From Saccharum officinarum (lineage: Eukaryota > Streptophyta > Magnoliopsida > Poales > Poaceae): DNA of 64,000 nucleotides. The notes beneath the pieces were generated by a model. That model made no database searches. It was not told the origin of the DNA and saw nothing but the letters and a program-made list of their open reading frames with translations. The DNA is taken from positions 75,282,353 through 75,346,352 of the forward strand of contig CM036201.1 in NCBI GenBank assembly GCA_020631735.1, read 5' to 3'. Position numbers and translations under genes: made by a program. Below, piece by piece: positions 21,252-33,447 of the stretch. Numbering within the stretch: position 1 is the first letter of the stretch; each line of letters starts with the position of its first letter.

Positions 21252-24200
21252 TCCTTAATTGCATTGCATTTGCATGGCATAAACATAAGCATGCATCATT
21301 CATGTTTGTTATTTTATGTGATGCAACACATGTAATTATTCTAGGGTTTGTTTGATTTATTTCATGAAGTATTTGATAGTTGGTGTAACAAAAAGGTAAG
21401 GTAGCCAATCATGACCTACAACACCTTAGTTATACTTAGGGTAACATTTGGAACAAGGTTCATGTTGACCAAAATTACAAAATTGCCCTCCAAGAAAAGT
21501 TTGACCACCATTTGACCCTAGAAGGCTCTAGTTTGACCAATTAAAAAGTCTAATTTAGAGACCTTGCATGGAAGAGCACCCTTAAGTAAAGTTGTAGAGA
21601 ATTTCATGAGGAACAAAAGTTCTAATATGGCCATCTCATGAAAATGACCAGAGCATGCTCAAAAATGGCCCACAAGTCAGCTTGAGTGTTGATCAACACT
21701 TAGAAAAATTCTAAGTCTGGAAATTGGACTTTTCAGTTTCACTGTACCTCACTTTAGCAACTTGTAACTCACAAACTAGGCCAAACCAGTCTTAGAGCCA
21801 ATTGACAAAGTTGTTGTCCACACATAGCTCTACAACATTGTCAATATCACCATCACCTGGTTCTCAATAGTTTAGGAGAAATAGTGTCAAGAAGTTAGGG
21901 TTTCAGTCGGCATTGATCTCTGGAACTGCATTTCAGTTTCAAGGGGCACCACTTTGGAGCTCTGTAGTTTCAAATCTAGGCCGAACCAGCCCAAACTCCA
22001 ATTGACAAACTTGTAGTCCTCATGTAGCTCTACAAATTTGGTGTTATCATCTTCTTCTAACTCGAGCTGGATTAGGAGGTGTAGGAGCTCAAACTTCGGC
22101 TGTCAGTCGGTCATCGCTGTCGCCATTCAGCCGATTCAGTTTCGTCAGTCGGGGAGTGGCCGACCGGCCGCAGGCCGTCGTCGACGCGTGGACGCGCGGT
22201 GGCGCCCGTACGCCGGCCCTGGCCCCACCAGTCAGGCCGCGACGCCTTCAAGACGCCACGACGCGCGAGCCGGCCTCCATTCCTCCGCCCCCTCTCTTCC
22301 AGTTGCCAAGAAACGTCGAAACCGAGCCGCCATTGCCGTTCTTCTCCGGCGAGCTCAAGCGCGAGCCACACCGCATCCCCGGCCGCTAGACCTCGCCAAT
22401 CCCTCCGCCTCACCACCCTCCATCTCCTTGACCCACCGAAGCCCGCGATTTGACTCGAGGTGAGCCGCATTGCCTTCTTCCCCGTCTCCGAGAGGTCGCC
22501 GGAGCCCGCCATGGGACCTCACCGTGGTCGGGGTGCTTCGGGTCTCTCTCCATCCTCCCTTCCTAGCAAAATAGATCCGCCTAGCTTCGGTGAAGCTCGT
22601 ACCGAGCCTAGACCGCACCGTACATCCTCACCGGCGACGGTGCGCCGCCACCGGACATCACCGGCCGCCGCTCGCGGTGACAAGCCCCTTCCACCCCATC
22701 CCCATCCATTCCACGAGCACCAATCGACGCACCGGGTGACGGAGAACACGAGGCGGTGCTCAATTGGCCGAGCGAGCTCTTCTCCGGCGAGCTCGAGCTC
22801 GTCGGAGCTCGCGGGTCTCCGCCTCCCCTGTCTCCGGTCGCTGACCGCGGGGGCCCGCCCGTCGGTGTCGCGCGCGGGCGGGAGCGCTGAGCGGGCCGCG
22901 CGCGCGCGAGTGTGGGCCGAGTTTTTCTGGGCCGGCCCAGTTCATCCGAAATGAAATTCATTTTTATTATTTGTCACTGATTTTTGTACAAGTTGGAAAA
23001 ATATAGATCTAGGGTTTTAATGATCCAAAAATCATGAGATAAATTTTGTTAGGGTCTGCATGACGTGTAGTATTTTAGAAAAATATAAATCTGGAATGTG
23101 ATGTTTAATTTCTAGGAGAATTTAATAGATCCTTTAAATGTGTTTTGGAATGCAAGCAAATTTGTTAAATTTATAACTTGAGCTGTAGTATTCCATAAAT
23201 CATGAAATTAGGTGGGTAGGTTACTCTATGCTAGCCCTAGCTCTGGTAAAAATTTGGGCATCAGTGCTTAAGTAATTTCCAAGTTATAATGCTATCTTGT
23301 TATTCTAGGAAATACTTAAATGAATTTTTGTAATTTTTCTACATGTGCAATGTTCATATAAATTTTTGGAGAATGTCTTGGTACCCTAGAGTGTCCAAGA
23401 AAATTAAGAAATCTGTTGTTTGACACATTTTACTATGATTTATTATTTATACAAAAATCAGCCTTTTGGGCTTGTGAATTTTGTTTAGAGAGTTTCTGTG
23501 AATAAAACTTGTTCAAATTTTTACTGTGGTCTCTTTTTGGGTCAGAGAGTCCCCTGTAATTTTTGTAGAATTTTAGGAGCAGTTTACATATATGTTTAAA
23601 ATTCCACCTAATTAATTAAGTAAAATAAGAAAGGAGTATAAATAAATGTTCTAGGTAGTCACACCCTACTTTCTGGTGTTGTTATACCCCATGTGAACTT
23701 TTGGAAATCTTAGTTTGGTTTTAAGGGTCTTTGGCCACATCAATAAATATTTAATCTTTGTAATTGTAGGTTTTCTGGACAGCTAGTAGTAATTCTAAAT
23801 TTGGCTTTGATAAAATTGGTTGCTGGAAAACTTGTAAATACCAAAGTTGGAGTAAACTTGATGAACTAGCTTGTGTTAAAATTTGGAAGCATTTGGCTTA
23901 GTAGTTTGAGAGTTACTGTTGTTTAAAGTGGCAGTTCAAAATCTGCTACTCTCTGTGTTAGAGAAGACAGATTCTGGAACTTGTGAAGTTTGACATGGAA
24001 AACTTAGGAGTTTGGAGTTGAGGTCTGAAAATGAATTGTAGTACATTTCTTAGGCTTTCCATATTGCCTTAGATCATATCTTTTGGAATTGTAAATCTCC
24101 AGTTGTGATAAAAACAAGTAGCTGCTGTCCAGAATGCTTACTGTGGTGTTTTGCTGATTGATATGGTGTGATATCCTAAGACATGCTACTTTTGTAATTG

Positions 24201-26058
24201 TTAGGTGTTAGGGCCTTAACGGAGGATGAGCAGCTTTATCTTAGGTTAAGTAGATTAGGTGAGTACTTCTCTACTGGAGAAGAGATTTGCACGTACTAAT
24301 AAAATAACTTGAATAGAGTATTTTATTCTGAAATGCATTTCATTCCGAGCATGTTGCACCCATTTATGCATCCATTATATTTATTGTGCATTCATGCAAT
24401 AGGTGCACCGGAGGGGGTAACTCTCCTCGAATTCGAGCCTGTGAATCCGGAGGAGGACCAGGAGCAGCAGGAGCCCGAGGATCCAGCAGGCGAAGGAGTG
24501 CCCGCAGACGACCTTCCTGAGTGCCCGGACCACCGGCCTTCAACTTTTCTGAAAGGCAAGCCCCGGTGCATGCTGAACCTACTGAATTATAAATTAATCT
24601 TGAGTACTTTTAATTGTTTACTGCATTAAGTTGTAGGAGTTATATGAAAACACTTGTTGCATTATACCTGTCCTTGTCCAGATATCGTACTGAATCCTAT
24701 ATTAGGTGTAGGCACGTGTCAATGCTTAGCCCTGCTTAGTACGGTAGAAGTCGGGTGATTTCCGGTCATCCGCGAGAGGTCGAAAGGAGTCGCGAGTGGC
24801 TTATGGCTATCGTGATGGAACCATGCTTAAAAATGAAATCGAGACCGGACGGGAGTTCGATAGTACAGCCGCAAGACACTTCACGTCTTGGGTGTGGAGC
24901 TATGCCCGTCTGAGTCGTTTAAGGACTGATTCGCTGTACGTCCTTGAGTCATGTTGAACGCAGTCTAACACTTAGTTGGCCGGATAACCCGTTCCGACCG
25001 CGAAGCCGAGTAATGTGGTTCAGGCCGGGAATCGAATGGTAGGTTGCTTCTTGGAGGAGAGAAAGGATGTGCTTGGGGACATTGGCGTGAGACCAAGGGG
25101 GGGTTAGAGTCCCTATCACCTGGCAGAGTGTCGCCTTGGGGTCGCGACATTATTCGGACCCGCGATTCCTGAATCATATGAAACGGTGGCTTGTGCGACC
25201 CTGGCAGGGGCCTGCGCGGTGAGTGTTAGAAATACCCCTCCAGCTGGATAGGAATTCGATTCGAATCGCCGTCGCTCCCGGTTAGTGAGCACTTGACTTG
25301 AGCAGCGGCAACGTAGAACTTATTAAATGAACTGGTGGTTAAGGGAATGATACAATGTTGCCATAATGATATACCTGCTATGGATTTAATAATCATGTTG
25401 TTTGATTATAATCAAGTGTATGTTTAGTACAGGTGCTAAGATAGATGACAGGTAAATGCTAAAAATAACTGCTAGTACAGGTGATAAGAGTTTCAATTAC
25501 TTATGCCTTTTATGCAAAATGTTATGTCAGCTAGCCTCTTGTGTAAGCCTTGCATAATCCTTGGTGTCATCTTATTCCTGGTTTTCGACGGGTAAGTCTA
25601 GCTGAGTACATTCCAGTACTCAGGGTTTATTCCCTCCTGTTGCAGATGACATGCTTTATCAGGGATTCTGCCAGACGTGTCTCCACCCTGCGGGTGATGA
25701 TGACTAGATCACAAGGGCGTGATCGTCTTTATGTACTTTCCTCATGCTTTTGCGGGTTGTCGATCATCCAGACTGGCAGTACTTAATTAACTAGTGTGTG
25801 TTATGCTTCCGCTACTTTCAAACTTGGTTTGTAATAATTGCTACTCCGTTTGTGTAAACTTATTTCAGCACTATTTGTGAAATGTAACGTATGATGTTGT
25901 ATGTTGAATGATGCGATCCTGGTTGTAAGCGAGTTGGTTCGAAATCCTTCGTGGTTTCGATTGACTACCGGGATTATATGGGCTCAAGTTCGAAAATTTG
26001 AGCGCTTCGGTGCTTGTTTTTGTACTTGTGCTCTTATAATTTGGTCGGTTCTGTTACA
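21231..26058 (+). repeat. 3' LTR of element Z
   Basis: 4,828 bp, matching 9977-14789 almost throughout, with TG...CA ends. It carries the stop codon of gag-pol at 21249-21251, a CpG block at about 22120-22950, the acidic frame at about 24400-24629 and the splice-like module near 25595-25647. The right target duplication TGAAC follows at 26059-26063. Confidence 0.93.
24402..24629 (+). other. Acidic short ORF within Z 3' LTR
   Basis: Part of a 106-codon frame (from 24309). The conserved portion starts at GVTLLEFEP, is rich in Glu, Asp and Pro, and ends in GKPRC plus a hydrophobic tail. The Y LTR frame has the same layout and ending. The 5' LTR copy (about 13140-13363) is shifted by a 2-base deletion. 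No known domain. Confidence 0.4.
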
Positions 26059-26063
26059 TGAAC
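26059..26063. repeat. Target site duplication of element Z (right copy, TGAAC)
   Basis: Directly follows the terminal CA of the 3' LTR and matches the duplication at the left end (9971-9976, with one extra base). Confidence 0.88.
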
Positions 26064-26425
26064 ATGGGCGGGTTAGTCTTCAAGAAGTCCTGATACGAAC
26101 AGGGCCTCTCAAGACCGCGGGCACCGCCCCCGTTCCTGCCATTGCCACCGGGGCCCCCACGAGCGAGGCCACCGACAGCCTGCGCCATCAACTCCAGGGC
26201 ACGCGCCATCTCACGACGAGAAGCCAACAACTCAGCCATCATCTTCGCCGGAGTCATCAGAGGCGGCGGTGGTGGTGGAAGAGGAGCCAAGCGTGGGGCG
26301 TCGTGACTCTCCCCGATATTCTCACGACCATTCACCGGGTCGTGGCCCTCCGGGTCACGGCCCGCTCCAGCGCTGGTACTCCCATGAACAGACCCAGCTG
26401 CCCCGCGACCGGACCTTAGGTTCAT
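26064..26425 (-). pseudogene. Element Y gag, N-terminal part, severed by Z
   Basis: Minus-strand frame starting at the ATG 26425, directly after an acceptor-like TGTTACAG. It encodes an Arg/Gly-rich start (NLRSGRG), a proline run and a helical segment, ending in a SYQDFLKTNPP motif like that of Z gag ([13 protein letters not shown]). Translation would continue in the gag part now at 9976, on the far side of the Z insertion. Confidence 0.85.
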
Positions 26426-26894
26426 CTGTAACAGATAAGAACCAACCATTAGGGCACTTCTCCGAATTTAGGATACGAGACTGAGATGATGATACGACCT
26501 TCAAAAGAGTTGGAGCCATTATTTTTAATTCTTGTTCTACCCCGCTACTAGCTATGGTTATCGTGAAGGGGTTTTTAGATTAACCAGGTTTTTAACTTTG
26601 GGATGCATGCATCGCCTTACACGCTCACTCAAGCCGGAAATATAGCGGCCTTTCGTTAAACTTTGGCACATCGTACACTCACTTCCAAAACTAGCGTTTC
26701 CTTACGCAAGGTAAGTTAGTGTACTTGCAGAAGATAGTTAGGAACACAGTGCCACTATCCTAGTAAACCATATTGCTAGGGCTTAATACTTAACTACGTC
26801 GACTTTATCGCATCCTTATTTTTTTTATAAACCTTTTGTTGGTCAAATTTTTAAGCCCTTTGAAATAGGTGATTAAGCTTGTAAACCCATTATT
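26426..26894 (-). other. Leader of element Y
   Basis: Non-coding stretch between the Y PBS and gag. It holds a CTGCAAGTACACTAAC segment (about 26715-26730) resembling the Z leader, but no ORF comparable with ORF1 of Z. Confidence 0.6.
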
Positions 26895-26907
26895 GGCTCT
26901 GGTACCA
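26895..26907 (-). other. Primer binding site of element Y
   Basis: On the minus strand TGGTACCAGAGCC begins 2 bases after the LTR end, matching the plant initiator-Met-tRNA type of site. Confidence 0.88.
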
Positions 26908-26909
26908 CC

Positions 26910-29900
26910 TGTGGCAGAATCACCCAGTTTAGCATGCTTTCAGGGCGCTTGCCTTCCACTAGGCGCTAAGAGCCCTGAAAGTGAGCTACACCAGATGATT
27001 CCGTCGAGCACACCCGACGGGAGAACTCGAACGCTCCACAATTTACACCCGGGATCCAATAATGAGCACAAACTTACAATACTTAGTCCATTTCATACAA
27101 CACAGAGTCTCGAAACAGTTATTACAATAACAGAGGTTCAGAGTGCAATAAACTAATAGCAGAAATTAAACAACGTCTACGCAGCGAGATGAGAATCCGT
27201 CTGTGCCCACCAGAAGAATTCTCCACACAAGGCCTACCTGCTCAAGGTGCACCTGCAACAAGGGTAAAATAACCCTGAGTACACAATGTACTCGCAAGAC
27301 TTACCCGACTGGGGATTTTATTTCCCTGACTCTCAAGGATTATGATAGACTTTATGGCTGGTGGGTTTTCTTGTTTGCGAGAAGCAGTACTAACAGTGTG
27401 TCCTTAAATTCTGAACTTTTTAGAAGCCGTATTTTATTCATTAACCAATAATCTATGTAAGCACCTATGCTATAATCAAGCAAAAGTTGAGCAATTCAGG
27501 ACCATTTCTTCAGCATTTCATTAGCCAATCATTACTACGATGCCAGAGCGTAGCCAAGCCGTACCGTCACGCAGAAATGGCGATTCGCGAATTAATGTGC
27601 CCAGCTGGGTACCCCGAAAAACATAGGCCTCGCTTGTACCCTAGGCACAAGCAAGACCAACCCGTTCCCCTCCTGTCACGGGTTTCCAGGTCCCCGTCCA
27701 AACTTGGACTCCTAGCTCCCGTACTTGAGGCCCGACCTCAATACGGTGCTAAGACCTCCACCTATCCCCGCCTCCAATCAGCCGGTCCGGAAAGAGCCGG
27801 AGCCCATGACAAGAGAGTAACAAGTCTTCCTAGCCCCCATCCGCTAGTATATGCTCAGGATAAGAAGATCTGTGACTTGACCAGGGTCCATGCAACGAAC
27901 GGTCCTTAATTGACACGGACAGGGAAACCGTGCAACCCAATTATGCCCCGTGGCCACGGGACATAACTTGCTACACCCACCAATACCCATACCACATCCT
28001 TGCCCGGTCGCCATTTCCTTTCCACCATGTTATCCAAAATGTAATAATCATATGAGTAACTCTCTATTGTGGGCAACGATAGGTTGCTCACTCTACCGAT
28101 AATCCTAAGCAAAGCAACTACGCGATCCTGTACTAGTAAGACTCAGGGGTATGTATATATGCAGGTGGGCATCATAAAATTCCTGTAACTTAAATGCACA
28201 ACATTTAAATATAAATCAGATTTGCAAAAATAAGGGTTATGCACCGGGGCTTGCCTTGGGCAGGAGCAAAGTCAGAGGTGTCAGTCGCGGGCGGCTCCTG
28301 GAACTCCTCCGGTACAAAGATTTCCTCCTCGTACTCCTCGATGACTTCCTCGTAGTCCGGCTCCTCCACGGCCACGTACTCGACTCCCTCGTGATCTACA
28401 TGCATGCAATGATAGGGCCACACTTAAAAGGATGACACGGTAACCCTAATAGCTAAAGTGCTAAGCTATTATCTTTCTACTAACAAGGTTAACCTGAAGC
28501 ATTCCAACTTGGCAACTAACAAGCGCACCACTTTCCGATTACCGATTTACTACAAGCACTACTAGGGAAAATTAGATACCCTAATAAACAAGCTATTTAA
28601 TGGCCATAAAAATTACAGTAAGCATCTAACAATATTAAGCATCTACTATAAAAATTTTTAGAGCTAGGGCTATCCTCAATTTGCCATGAAAATTTCCTAC
28701 AAAAAGGTTGCATTAATATTCGTCGCTTTAAGCATTGATTTAATCGATCGAGCATCATTACAGCACTACAAGAAAGGAATTCACTAACTGATAGAGCACG
28801 AATTTAGAAACTCAACTAAAGTGGTTTCATGAATTTTGGACCTCTACACAAGGTGCTATAATTCACCAAAGTTTAGCTCCAAAATTAAATTAGAAACCAA
28901 CATCGAATTTTTCTAGAAAAGGAAAAACCTGCTCCCACGGTTCGGCCCACAAGAGGCGGCCCACGACGCGCGACCCGCGCACGGACGCGGCCCAGGAGGG
29001 GGAGCCCGCGCGTCCCCGGACGTTTTACAGAAACGCCCTCCAGCTATCCAGATAACCCGCTACGCTCCTCGCGACTATTCCCATAGACTGCCTTTACTCA
29101 AACAAGCCCCCAGAAAAACCCTTCTTCCCAAAGGGGAGGTCCCCGACGCTCCCCCCCGCACACCGGCGTGGCGTAGACCGGCACCGGTCGGTCTCGCCGG
29201 CCACTGGGAAGACTCTACCGCGTACCCAAGGGGGAGACGCTCACCTTGGTGCAGACATGAGGCACGGGGCAATGATTCGCGCGGCCGGAGACGAGGTGGT
29301 GCGGCTTTCCCACGATGGCGGCCGATCGGCAAGGGCGGCGCCGGTGTTCCGGGGGACAGGGTCTCTGCGAGAGCAGCCGAGGGGGTGGGTGAGCTTCGGT
29401 AGCTCACTACGGACCAAACCGCAGTGACAGGGAGGTTGGAGGGTACCTGAGCAGTGTCAGGCGGCGCTCCGCGGTGGCGCGAGCTCGTCAGCGAAACTCA
29501 GGGGAAACCAGGGCTCGGAAGCGGGTGTAGGGTGAGGCCGAGGGCATAGCAAGGCTACAGGTAAGCTCAATTGGTGAGGGATCAATGACTCGGACCACCA
29601 CGGTGGTCATGGTCGGGCGCGGCCTTAAAGGCACGTCGGAGCGGAAAATCTCCGATTGGAGCGCGGTGGGGCCAAACTGGAAGCGAGCGGCGGTCGCTTG
29701 GTGAGGTCACACGGTGGCAAACTCTAGGGCGGGGTTGATTGGGTAACGGTGGCCTCTCCCAACCGGTTTGCCAGCAACGGCCCCGACGGCCAGGTGGACA
29801 GGGGGAACAGAGAGGGGGGGGCAAAATGCGCCAGCGCTCCGGTCCCATCCCGCCCGAAGTGGGGTCACGGCAGAGCGCGCGAGCAGACAGGGGAGCAGCG

Positions 29901-30740
29901 TGGCGTGCTTGCGCAGCCACCGACCGGCCAGTGGCGGTGCTGGGTCGGCGCGGACGCGACGAGCGCTGACCCCGGACGACCCACACCACCGCGCGCGCAG
30001 AGAGAGGGAATGGGGCAAAACAGCGGGCGGGACAAGCAACCCGCGCACGACGTCAACGACCACAGCACCAAGGCACGACGGCCTCGGCCGGCTTCCAACC
30101 GCGGCAGCGCGCGGGCCCACGGTGCAGCGTAGCGTGACGCGCACAGCGACTACGCGGTGACCGCGCTCGGCTGGCCAACCAGCCGCGACACAGCACACGC
30201 ACGAATCTTGAAGTCCTTGCCACGCCAAAACAAGTGATCAAGAGACTGAACGATCTTCACCAACACCAAGAGGGTACACTAGGCTATCGTTCTGAGCCAA
30301 AACATACTACCACCTCTGAACTAGATTTCAAGGAACGGACTCACCAACACGGCCTTGCTGAGCTGTCAAACGACTTGGAGTTTTTCTAAGTCTAGGGCTA
30401 AATTACAAAGCGAGTTCACTTTTCGAGTTACTGGAAAAACTAGCTAGCGATCTAATTACTTGACAACACAAGTTGCGCTAACAACTACACACTATGCTCT
30501 TCATATTTTGTTTAGGGTTCACATATAAGTCTCGTAGCAGTTTTGTTAATAAAAATTTAGTTTCCAACCTAAGTCGCTAACTTCCGGTTGAAACGTCAAA
30601 ATTTGAATAACCTTTTTATTTACTTTTTTTAATTTACTGAAAGGGTTCTACGCACTTCAACATTAAACAAAACACAAGAAAAAGATGTGCATGCTTAGCT
30701 TAGATGCATTGTGACACGTGGTAACACCGAGGGTGTTACA
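26910..30740 (-). repeat. 5' LTR of element Y (contig B)
   Basis: 3,831 bp, minus strand, with TG...CA ends; begins TGTAACACCCTCGGTG at 30740. It matches 1885-5703 closely. It includes the acidic frame (28205-28423), the GC-rich block (about 28920-30200), the splice-like 52 bp module and the U5 stem-loop near 26939-26983. Confidence 0.93.
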
Positions 30741-30745
30741 CTCGA
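30741..30745. repeat. Target site duplication of element Y (right copy, CTCGA)
   Basis: Follows the LTR terminus TGTTACA and equals 1880-1884. Removing Y with one copy of the repeat rejoins an integrase frame across the site (AVWGLD running into LVGPL). Confidence 0.92.
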
Positions 30746-31150
30746 CCTTGTTGGACCATTAAAAAGGACAACTGGCGGCTTCACCCACTTGCTCGTCGCA
30801 ATCAACAAATTCTCCAAGTGGATCGAGGCCCGCCCCATCACCAGCATCAGGACGCCCTTGACCAGCTCGAGGAAGCCCGAGATGTGGCTCTGTTGCATTC
30901 TACCAGGTACCAACAGGGTCTCCGATGCTACCACGACAGACACGTCCGCAAGCGTGACCTCAACGTCGGCGACTTGGTGCTACGGCGGAACCACAACACC
31001 AAGGGATGGCACAAGCTCACGCCACCATGGGAAGGGCCGTACATCATCGCAGAAGTACTAAAGCCGGGCACCTACAAGCTATCCAACGAGAAGGGCGAAA
31101 CCCTCACCAACGCTTGGAACATTGAACAGATACGTCGCTTCTCTCCTTAA
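30741..31150 (+). pseudogene. Element X integrase remnant (Tat-like), internally deleted
   Basis: The first part encodes the integrase core around its first catalytic Asp (LDLVGPLKRTTGGF and FSKWIEARP). Near 30845 the frame jumps to the post-core region (RDVALLHSTRYQQG), then continues through GDLVLRR, GPYIIAEV and NAWNIEQIRRF to a stop at 31148-31150. The segment carrying the second Asp and the Glu of the catalytic triad is missing, and the frames on the two sides differ. With the loss of RT and RNase H upstream, X is a non-autonomous deletion derivative. Confidence 0.82.
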
Positions 31151-31176
31151 AAAGCCTCGAGGCTCTGTAATTTCTT

Positions 31177-31276
31177 NNNNNNNNNNNNNNNNNNNNNNNN
31201 NNNNNNNNNNNNNNNNNNNNNNNNNNNNNNNNNNNNNNNNNNNNNNNNNNNNNNNNNNNNNNNNNNNNNNNNNNNN
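31177..31276. other. Assembly gap (100 N)
   Basis: A 100-base placeholder. Left of it is the end of element X on the + strand. Right of it is the middle of a Z LTR on the - strand, about 2.2 kb from its outer end. The two sides do not belong together biologically. Confidence 0.98.
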
Positions 31277-33447
31277 GATTTCTTAAATTTTCTTGACACT
31301 CTAGGGTACCAAGACATTCTCCAAAATTTATATGAACATTGCACATGTAGAAAATTACAAAATTTCATTTAAGTTTTCCTAGAATAACAAGATAGCATTA
31401 TAACTTGGAAATTACTTAAGCACTGATGCCAAATTTTTACCAGAGCTAGGGCTAGCATAGAGTAACCTACCCACCAAATTTCATGATTTATGGAACACTA
31501 CAGCTCAAGTTATAAATTTAACAAATTTGCTTGCATTCCAAAACACATTTAAAGGATCTATTAAATTCTCCTAGAAATTAAACATCACATTCCAGATTTA
31601 TATTTTTCTAAAATACTACACATCATGTAGACCCTAACAAAATTTATCTCATGATTTTTGGATCATTAAAACCCTAGATCTATATTTTTCCAACTTGTAC
31701 AAAAATCAGTGACAAAATAATAAAAATGAATTTCATTTCGGATGAACTGGGCCGGCCCGAAAAACTCGGCCCACACTCGCGCGCGCGCGGCCCGCTCAGC
31801 GCTCCCGCCGCGCGCGACACTGACGGGCGGGCCCCGCGGTCAGCGACCGGAGACAGGGGAGGCGGAGACCCGCGAGCTCCGACGAGCTCGAGCTCGCCGG
31901 AGAAGAGCTCGCTCGGCCAATTGAGCACCGCCTCGTGTTCTCCGTCACCCGGTGCGTCGATTGGTGCTCGTGGAATGGATGGGGATGGGGTGGAAGGGGC
32001 TTGTCACCGCGAGCGGCGGCCGGTGATGTCCGGTGGCGGCGCACCGTCGCCGGTGAGGATGTACGGTGCGGTCTAGGCTCGGTACGAGCTTCACCGAAGC
32101 TAGGCGGATCCATTTTGCTAGGAAGGGAGGATGGAGAGAGACCCGAAGCACCCCGACCACGGTGAGGTCCCATGGCGGGCTCCGGCGACCTCTCGGAGAC
32201 GGGGAAGAAAGCAATGCGGCTCACCTCGAGTCAAATCGCGGGCTTCGGTGGGTCAAGGAGATGGAGGGTGGTGAGGCGGAGGGATTGGCGAGGTCTAGCG
32301 GCCGGGGATGCGGTGTGGCTCGCGCTTGAGCTCGCCGGAGAAGAACGGCAATGGCGGCTCGTTTCGACGTTTCTTGGCAACTGGAAGAGAGGGGGCGGAG
32401 GAATGGAGGCCGGCTCGCGCGTCGTGGCGTCTTGAAGGCGTCGCGCCTGACTGTGGGGCCAGGGCCGGCGTACGGGCGCCACCGCGCGCCACGCGTCGAC
32501 GACGGCCTGCGGCCGGTCGGCCCACTCCCCGACTGACGAAACTGAATCGGCTGAATGGCGACAGCGATGACCGACTGACAGCCGAAGTTTGAGCTCCTAC
32601 CTCCTAATCCAGCTCGAGTTAGTCGAAGATGATAACACCAAATTTGTAGAGCTACATGAGGACTACAAGTTTGTCAATTGGAGTTTGGGCTGGTTCGGCC
32701 TAGATTTGAAACTACAGAGCTCCAAAGTGGTGCCCCTTGAAACTGAAATGCAGTTTCAGAGATCAATGCCGACTGAAACCCTAACTTCTTGACACTATAT
32801 CTCCTAAACTATTGAGAACCAGGTGATGGTGATATTGACAATGTTGTAGAGCTATGTGTGGACAACAACTTTGTCAATTGGCTCTAAGACTGGTTTGGCC
32901 TAGTTTGTGAGTTACAAGTTGCTAAAGTGAGGTACAGTGAAACTGAAAAGTCCAATTTCCAGACTTAGAATTTTTCTAAGTGTTGATCACCACTCAAGCT
33001 GACTTGTGGGCCATTTTTGAGCATGCTCTGGTCATTTTCATGAGATGGCCATATTAGAACTTTTGTTCCTCATGAATTCTCTACAACTTTACTTAAGGGT
33101 GCTCTTCCATGCAAGGTCTCTAAATTAGACTTTTTAATTGGTCAAACTAGAGCCTTCTAGGGTCAAATGGTGGTCAAACTTTTCTTGGAGGGCAATTTTG
33201 TAATTTTGGTCAACATGAACCTTGTTCCAAATGTTACCCTAAGTATAACTAAGGTGTTGTAGGTCATGATTGGCTACCTTACCTTTTTGTTACACCAACT
33301 ATCAAATACTTCATGAAATAAATCAAACAAACCCTAGAATAATTACATGTGTTGCATCACATAAAATAACAAACATGAATGATGCATGCTTATGCTTATG
33401 CCATGCAAATGCAATGCAATTAAGGACTAAACACTTGAAGTGTTACA
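31277..33447 (-). repeat. Truncated 3' LTR of element Z' (contig C)
   Basis: Minus-strand Z LTR running from its TGTAACACTT start at 33447 to the contig edge. The edge corresponds to about position 23410 of the contig B 3' LTR, so the remaining ~2.6 kb of LTR is absent. It includes the CpG-rich block at about 31740-32580. Confidence 0.9.

Larger units (their letters stand above)
9977..26058 (+). mobile_element. Element Z: complete Tekay/Del-like Ty3/gypsy chromovirus with extra ORF1
   Basis: A full-length 16.1 kb element: 5' LTR 9977-14789, PBS 14792-14804, leader, ORF1 15559-16173, gag-pol 16830-21251, PPT 21219-21229, 3' LTR 21231-26058, with a TGAAC target duplication. Gene order PR-RT-RH-IN-chromodomain is that of chromoviruses; the long LTRs and Met-type PBS suit the Tekay/Del clade. 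It is inserted in the gag gene of Y in opposite orientation. The uninterrupted gag-pol and largely matching LTRs indicate a fairly young, possibly still competent element. Clade assignment is from motif recognition and was not tested by phylogeny. Confidence 0.92.
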
